Of a DNA stretch of 64,000 nucleotides, positions 59,392 through 64,000 are shown one piece after another. Positions within the stretch are counted from its first letter, which is position 1, and each line of letters opens with the position of its first letter. The stretch comes from Arthrobacter sp. Soc17.1.1.1. GTDB lineage: Bacteria > Actinomycetota > Actinomycetes > Actinomycetales > Micrococcaceae. The notes beneath the pieces are model-generated. The model worked only from the letters and a program-made list of their open reading frames with translations. It was not told the DNA's origin and searched no databases. Both the position numbers and the translations under genes were made by a program. Where the stretch lies: NCBI RefSeq assembly GCF_036867195.1, contig NZ_JBAJII010000001.1:3658001-3722000 (forward strand), read 5' to 3'.

Positions 59392-60398
59392 CAGTAGTGC
59401 ACCTTCCTGTCGACGTACTTCAGCTGGGCGAAGGTCACGAGCAGCAGGACCACGAAGAGGATCGTGGCGATGGCGGACGAGTAGCCTGCGCGTCCGCTCT
59501 GGAAGCCCTCCTGGTAGATCTGGTACATCATCGTGGTGGTCCCCCCGAGCGGCCCGCCCTTGGTCATGGCCTGGATGATGTCGAAGGACTGCAGCGACGT
59601 CAGCAGCGTGGTGATGGCCAGGAAGAACGTGGTGGGTCCGAGCAGTGGCAGCACGATGGAGCGGAAGGACCGCACCGACGACGCCCCGTCGATCGAGGCG
59701 GCCTCCACGAGGTCCCGCGGCACCGACTGCAGCGCGGCCAGATAGATGAGGGCCACATAGCCCACGTTCTTCCACAGGTACACGACGACCACCATGACGA
59801 GCGCCCACTGCGGGTCGTTGTACCAGTCCGGCGAGGCGAGTCCCACGAGCCGCAGCAGCGCCGCGGTGACCCCGAAGTTCGGGTCGAACACGAAGAGCCA
59901 GAGGAGGCCTACGGCCACGCCGGACAGCACGTAGGGGGCGACGACGACGGTCCGCGCGGCGCCCGTCCCGCGCAGCCTGCGGTTCAGGACGAGCGCGAGC
60001 GCGAGGCCGATCACCATCCCGCCGCCCACCGTCGCGAGGGTGAACACGAGCGTGACGGCGACGATCCCCGGCGTGGTCGGATCCGTGAACCAGTCGAGGT
60101 AGTTCTGGAAGCCGACGGGCATCGCGACGGGCGAGCCGATGTTCCACTGCAGCGTGGAGTAGTACAGGGACTGCAGCAGCGGCTTGTAGGTGAACACCAC
60201 GAGCAGGGCCACGTTCGGGCCTGCGAAGAGCAGGAACAGCAGCCACGCCTTCCAGGGGGTCCTGCGCTTCCGCCGCGCGGGCTCCGGGAGGGCCCGGGTG
60301 CCGCCGGGCGACGGCGGGACGCGGTCGGAGCGGTCCGTCCGGTCGAGCCGGTCCGTCCGCACTCCGGGGACCACGGGGGTGTCCGCCACTTGTTCCAT
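59391..60398 (-). CDS. Carbohydrate ABC transporter permease (MalF/UgpA-type)
   Basis: A 335-residue permease. A polar N-terminal region of about 50 residues (Arg/Asp repeats RLDRTDRSDR) precedes six transmembrane helices. The EAA loop is EAASIDGASSVRSFRSIVLP (about 235). First gene of the operon; the promoter lies in 60399-60480. No ABC ATPase gene is present nearby, so a shared MsiK-type ATPase is likely used. Confidence 0.92.
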   Translation of the reverse strand: MEQVADTPVVPGVRTDRLDRTDRSDRVPPSPGGTRALPEPARRKRRTPWKAWLLFLLFAGPNVALLVVFTYKPLLQSLYYSTLQWNIGSPVAMPVGFQNYLDWFTDPTTPGIVAVTLVFTLATVGGGMVIGLALALVLNRRLRGTGAARTVVVAPYVLSGVAVGLLWLFVFDPNFGVTAALLRLVGLASPDWYNDPQWALVMVVVVYLWKNVGYVALIYLAALQSVPRDLVEAASIDGASSVRSFRSIVLPLLGPTTFFLAITTLLTSLQSFDIIQAMTKGGPLGGTTTMMYQIYQEGFQSGRAGYSSAIATILFVVLLLVTFAQLKYVDRKVHY

Positions 60399-60674
60399 CG
60401 ATCGTCCTTCGCTCTGGGTCGTGAACCTCTGCAAGGCTAGGGGCGACACACGCCCGGACGACCCGGAAAGGCGCTTCCTCACGGACTTGTCCGGCAGAGT
60501 TCACCGGGCATTAAGGGCTCCGACCTGCTGTTCTCCTGCCGGTCACCGAAGCGGGCGGGCCGCCACGGGACCGGTGCGTCGCGGGCGGGTCCGAGGGTGG
60601 CTCACGGGCACCTCCCGCCCGTACACTTCTTCCGTTCCCCTGCCCCCGCCCATGAGATCCAGGAAAGTCACGCC

Positions 60675-61436
60675 ATGAAGCTCGCTGTTGCCGGCGGAAC
60701 CGGGACGGTCGGACAGCACGTCGTCGCCGTCGCCCGGGAGGCGGGGCACGAGGTCCGCATCCTGTCCCGCTCGAAGGGCGTGGACCTCACCGCTGGTGGG
60801 GGTCTCGCCGGTGTCCTCGAGGGGACCGACGCCGTCATCGACGTCACCTCCACGGCCTCGCAGTCGGACCGCCGGTCGCGGGAGTTCTTCGCCACGGTCA
60901 CGGGCAACCTGCTGGCCGCCGGGAGGACCGCGGCGGTGCCCCACCACCTCGCCCTCTCCATCGTCGGCAGTGACCGGGCGCCCTTCGGCTACTACGCGGG
61001 CAAGAAGGTGCAGGAGGACCTTGTGTCGTCCGGCTCCGTCCCGTGGACGATCCTCAGAGCCACCCAGTTCCACGAATTCGCCCACCAGATCCACGGCCGG
61101 TCCGGTCTGGGGCCGCTCCATCCGGTGCCGGCGATGGTGTCGCAGCCCGTCGCGGCGCGGGAGGTGGCGCAGCGCCTGGTGTCCCTGGCCGAGGGAGGAC
61201 CCGCAGGGCGCCCGGCGGATCTGGCGGGGCCGGAGACCCTGCGCATGGTGGACATGGTGCGTGCCTACGCGTCGGCGGTCGGGCGCCGCGGCGTGATCCT
61301 GGAGTTCCCGCTGCCCGGAGGGTTCGGCAGGGCCCTGCGGGACGGCACGCTCCTGACGAGCGGCTCCGCCGACCGCGGGACCCAGACCTACGCGGACTGG
61401 GTCTCGCGGCTCGGCCAGGCGTCCCGGGCCCGCTGA
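60675..61436 (+). CDS. NmrA-like NAD(P)-binding protein
   Basis: A 253-residue atypical short-chain reductase of the NmrA/NAD(P)H-binding type. The nucleotide loop is VAGGTGTVGQHVV at the N-terminus. YYAGKKVQEDLV has the Tyr-X3-Lys pair of the SDR family, and PWTILRATQFHEF is typical of the atypical group. Likely an oxidoreductase or redox sensor, substrate unknown. AGGAAAG lies before the ATG. Convergent with the MetF-like gene. Confidence 0.87.
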   Translation: MKLAVAGGTGTVGQHVVAVAREAGHEVRILSRSKGVDLTAGGGLAGVLEGTDAVIDVTSTASQSDRRSREFFATVTGNLLAAGRTAAVPHHLALSIVGSDRAPFGYYAGKKVQEDLVSSGSVPWTILRATQFHEFAHQIHGRSGLGPLHPVPAMVSQPVAAREVAQRLVSLAEGGPAGRPADLAGPETLRMVDMVRAYASAVGRRGVILEFPLPGGFGRALRDGTLLTSGSADRGTQTYADWVSRLGQASRAR

Positions 61437-61443
61437 GGCGGGA

Positions 61444-61460
61444 CCGGGCCCTAGGCCCGG
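61444..61460. terminator. Palindrome at convergent gene ends
   Basis: A 7-bp stem CCGGGCC/GGCCCGG around CTA, between two convergent genes and covering the stop codon of the minus-strand gene. Possibly a weak bidirectional terminator. Confidence 0.4.
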
Positions 61461-62230
61461 ATCATCCCGGAGGCCGCGAGTCCCGCGAGGTCGTTGAAGC
61501 TGTACAGGTGCAGCCCCGCGTAGCCGGCGCCGTCGAGCGCGGCCACGAGCGGCGCCGGATCGTAGGACGCCGAGGAGATGAGCTGCCGCACCACCGAGCC
61601 GGTCTCGCTCCCGCCGGCCGAGCGGCGCAGGAAGCCGAGGGACTGTCCCACGCCGATGCTGCCGGCGAGCCGCAGCAGCCGGGCCACGCGGACGGGCCCG
61701 GGGACGCCCGCCCAGACGGGCAGGTCGATGCCGGCGAGCCGGAGCCGGGAGGGGTAGGCGTGCAGGGTGTCCGGGGAGAAGCAGAGCTGCGTGACGCACC
61801 ACGACGCGAGGCCCTGCTTCGCGCGCAGCGTCCTCGCGAGCTCGTCCTCCGCCGTGCCCGGGTGGCCCTCCGGGTAGACCGCGACGCCCATCCCGAGGGT
61901 GCCGCCGGAGAGGTCGGCGATGTCCTCCATGAGGGCGCCGCTCCACGCGTAGGGCCCCGCGGCGGTGGCGGCGTCGCCGCCGATCACGAAGACGTCGGCG
62001 ATCCCTGCATCGCGGCACAGCGCCACGTAGCGGCCGAGCTCGGCGCGGTCCGCGACGGATCGCGCGGCGAGGTGGGGGATCACCGTGTAGCCGGCCGCGG
62101 CGAGATCCACCGCCGTCCCGACGGCCTCCCGCGGGCCGTGGTGCGGCAGGCAGGTCACGGTCACGACGGCGGGGGCGGGCAGGGAGGCCCGGAGCCGCTG
62201 CACGAGACCCTCCGCCGGGACGACCTCCAC
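61451..62230 (-). CDS. Methylenetetrahydrofolate reductase-like protein
   Basis: A 259-residue TIM-barrel protein of the MetF family. It shows [20 protein letters not shown] at the N-terminus, VIPHLAARS, then [16 protein letters not shown] and [18 protein letters not shown], matching the FAD and folate segments of MetF relatives. It is shorter than E. coli MetF (296 residues), mostly at the N-terminus. GTG start at 62230. It lies 28 bp behind sdaA, so it may act in the same one-carbon pathway. Whether it is a true 5,10-methylene-THF reductase is open. Confidence 0.82.
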   Translation of the reverse strand: MEVVPAEGLVQRLRASLPAPAVVTVTCLPHHGPREAVGTAVDLAAAGYTVIPHLAARSVADRAELGRYVALCRDAGIADVFVIGGDAATAAGPYAWSGALMEDIADLSGGTLGMGVAVYPEGHPGTAEDELARTLRAKQGLASWCVTQLCFSPDTLHAYPSRLRLAGIDLPVWAGVPGPVRVARLLRLAGSIGVGQSLGFLRRSAGGSETGSVVRQLISSASYDPAPLVAALDGAGYAGLHLYSFNDLAGLAASGMIRA

Positions 62231-62258
62231 CCGGACCGGCAGACCGACCGTGCTCAGG

Positions 62259-63628
<1,370 letters not shown>

Positions 63629-63632
<4 letters not shown>

Positions 63633-64000
63633 TGCGCGGTCCCGGCGGCCTTCTCGCGCCGGTAGAACGGCGTGGGGATCACGGTGAACGGTTCCGGGCG
63701 GCCGCGGAGGTCCACCTGCACCTCGGTGCCGATCACGGCGTGGGCGGCCTCCACGTAGGCGAGCGCCACGGGGTAGCCGAGGGTGGGGCTCGGCAGCCCC
63801 GACGTCACGGTGCCCACGCGCGCGCCGTCGACGACGACGTCGTACCCTGCGCGGGCGGACCGACGGCCGACGGCCCGCAGGCCCACGAGGCGCCGTGCGG
63901 GCTCGACGGCCTTGAGGGGTTCGAGCACCGAGCGTCCCACGAAGTCGTCGGTCTTCTTGGTGCTGACCACGGGCCCGAGCCCGGCCTCGAAGGGGTTGGT
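63629..64000 (-). CDS. gcvT: Aminomethyltransferase (glycine cleavage T protein), C-terminal part
   Basis: The last 123 residues of GcvT; the gene continues past the window edge (5' end missing). It reads [20 protein letters not shown], then [19 protein letters not shown] and the terminal [17 protein letters not shown], all typical of the C-terminal barrel domain. GcvT transfers the methylene group of glycine to tetrahydrofolate. Overlaps sdaA by 4 bp, so gcvT, sdaA and the MetF-like gene form one operon. Confidence 0.93.

Overview
The window is about 64 kb of high-GC chromosomal DNA (mostly G/C third codon positions, many GTG starts, ATGA/GTGA stop-start overlaps). The gene content points to an actinobacterium of the Arthrobacter/Micrococcaceae type: Lsr2, a mycothiol-type DinB-like protein, a GAF-ANTAR protein, a manganese catalase beside DUF3618 and holin-X-like envelope proteins, and the rpsF-ssb-rpsR-rplI-dnaB block. 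This assignment rests on protein families and base composition, not on a database search. I saw no rRNA, tRNA, CRISPR array, integrase or transposase; it reads as ordinary chromosome.

Layout. 1-10 kb: an MFS transporter fragment, a quinone oxidoreductase, an HtrA-like lipoprotein protease, a GAF-ANTAR protein, a metallophosphoesterase, a PrmC-like methyltransferase, a broken GyrI-like gene and nagB. 8.4-15.8 kb: a MerR-led membrane-protein operon divergent from an ABC exporter, a class C beta-lactamase-fold hydrolase and a two-component system. 15.9-28.7 kb: metabolic and regulatory genes (ECF sigma factor with SnoaL-like tail, Lsr2, BNR-repeat protein with MoaD-like partner, Amt, HxlR-MFS pair, 5-oxoprolinase PxpA and fused PxpBC). 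28.4-36.6 kb: a stress and envelope block (CDGSH protein, heme-oxygenase-like iron protein, DUF4383 protein, Mn catalase, three amphipathic/membrane proteins, isochorismatase-like hydrolase, PRC-barrel/DUF2382 protein, MarR regulator). 36.6-40.4 kb: dnaB, rplI, rpsR, ssb, rpsF. 40.6-54 kb: M18 aminopeptidase, SipW-type secreted TasA-like protein, a two-component system with two ABC exporters, an MFS carrier, an ABC-F protein, an OmpR-type regulator. 54-64 kb: a second MarR paralogue, an Orn/Lys/Arg-type decarboxylase, an ATPase, a sugar ABC importer lacking an ATPase gene, and a one-carbon block (MetF-like, sdaA, gcvT).

Two non-coding signals stand out. First, a 12-bp palindrome family (TAAGC-NN-GCTTA and close variants) occurs only in promoter gaps of the stress block, in front of the first MarR gene and in front of the decarboxylase next to the second MarR gene; this looks like a MarR regulon whose members can be read off the window. 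Second, two clusters of DnaA-box-like 9-mers, spaced by about 11-12 or 21 bp and sharing an identical 16-bp core, lie upstream of dnaB (38134-38316) and between an ABC-F gene and an MFS gene (50554-50609), although no dnaA or dnaN is present. They resemble origin or DnaA-titration/reactivation elements and are the most unusual feature here.
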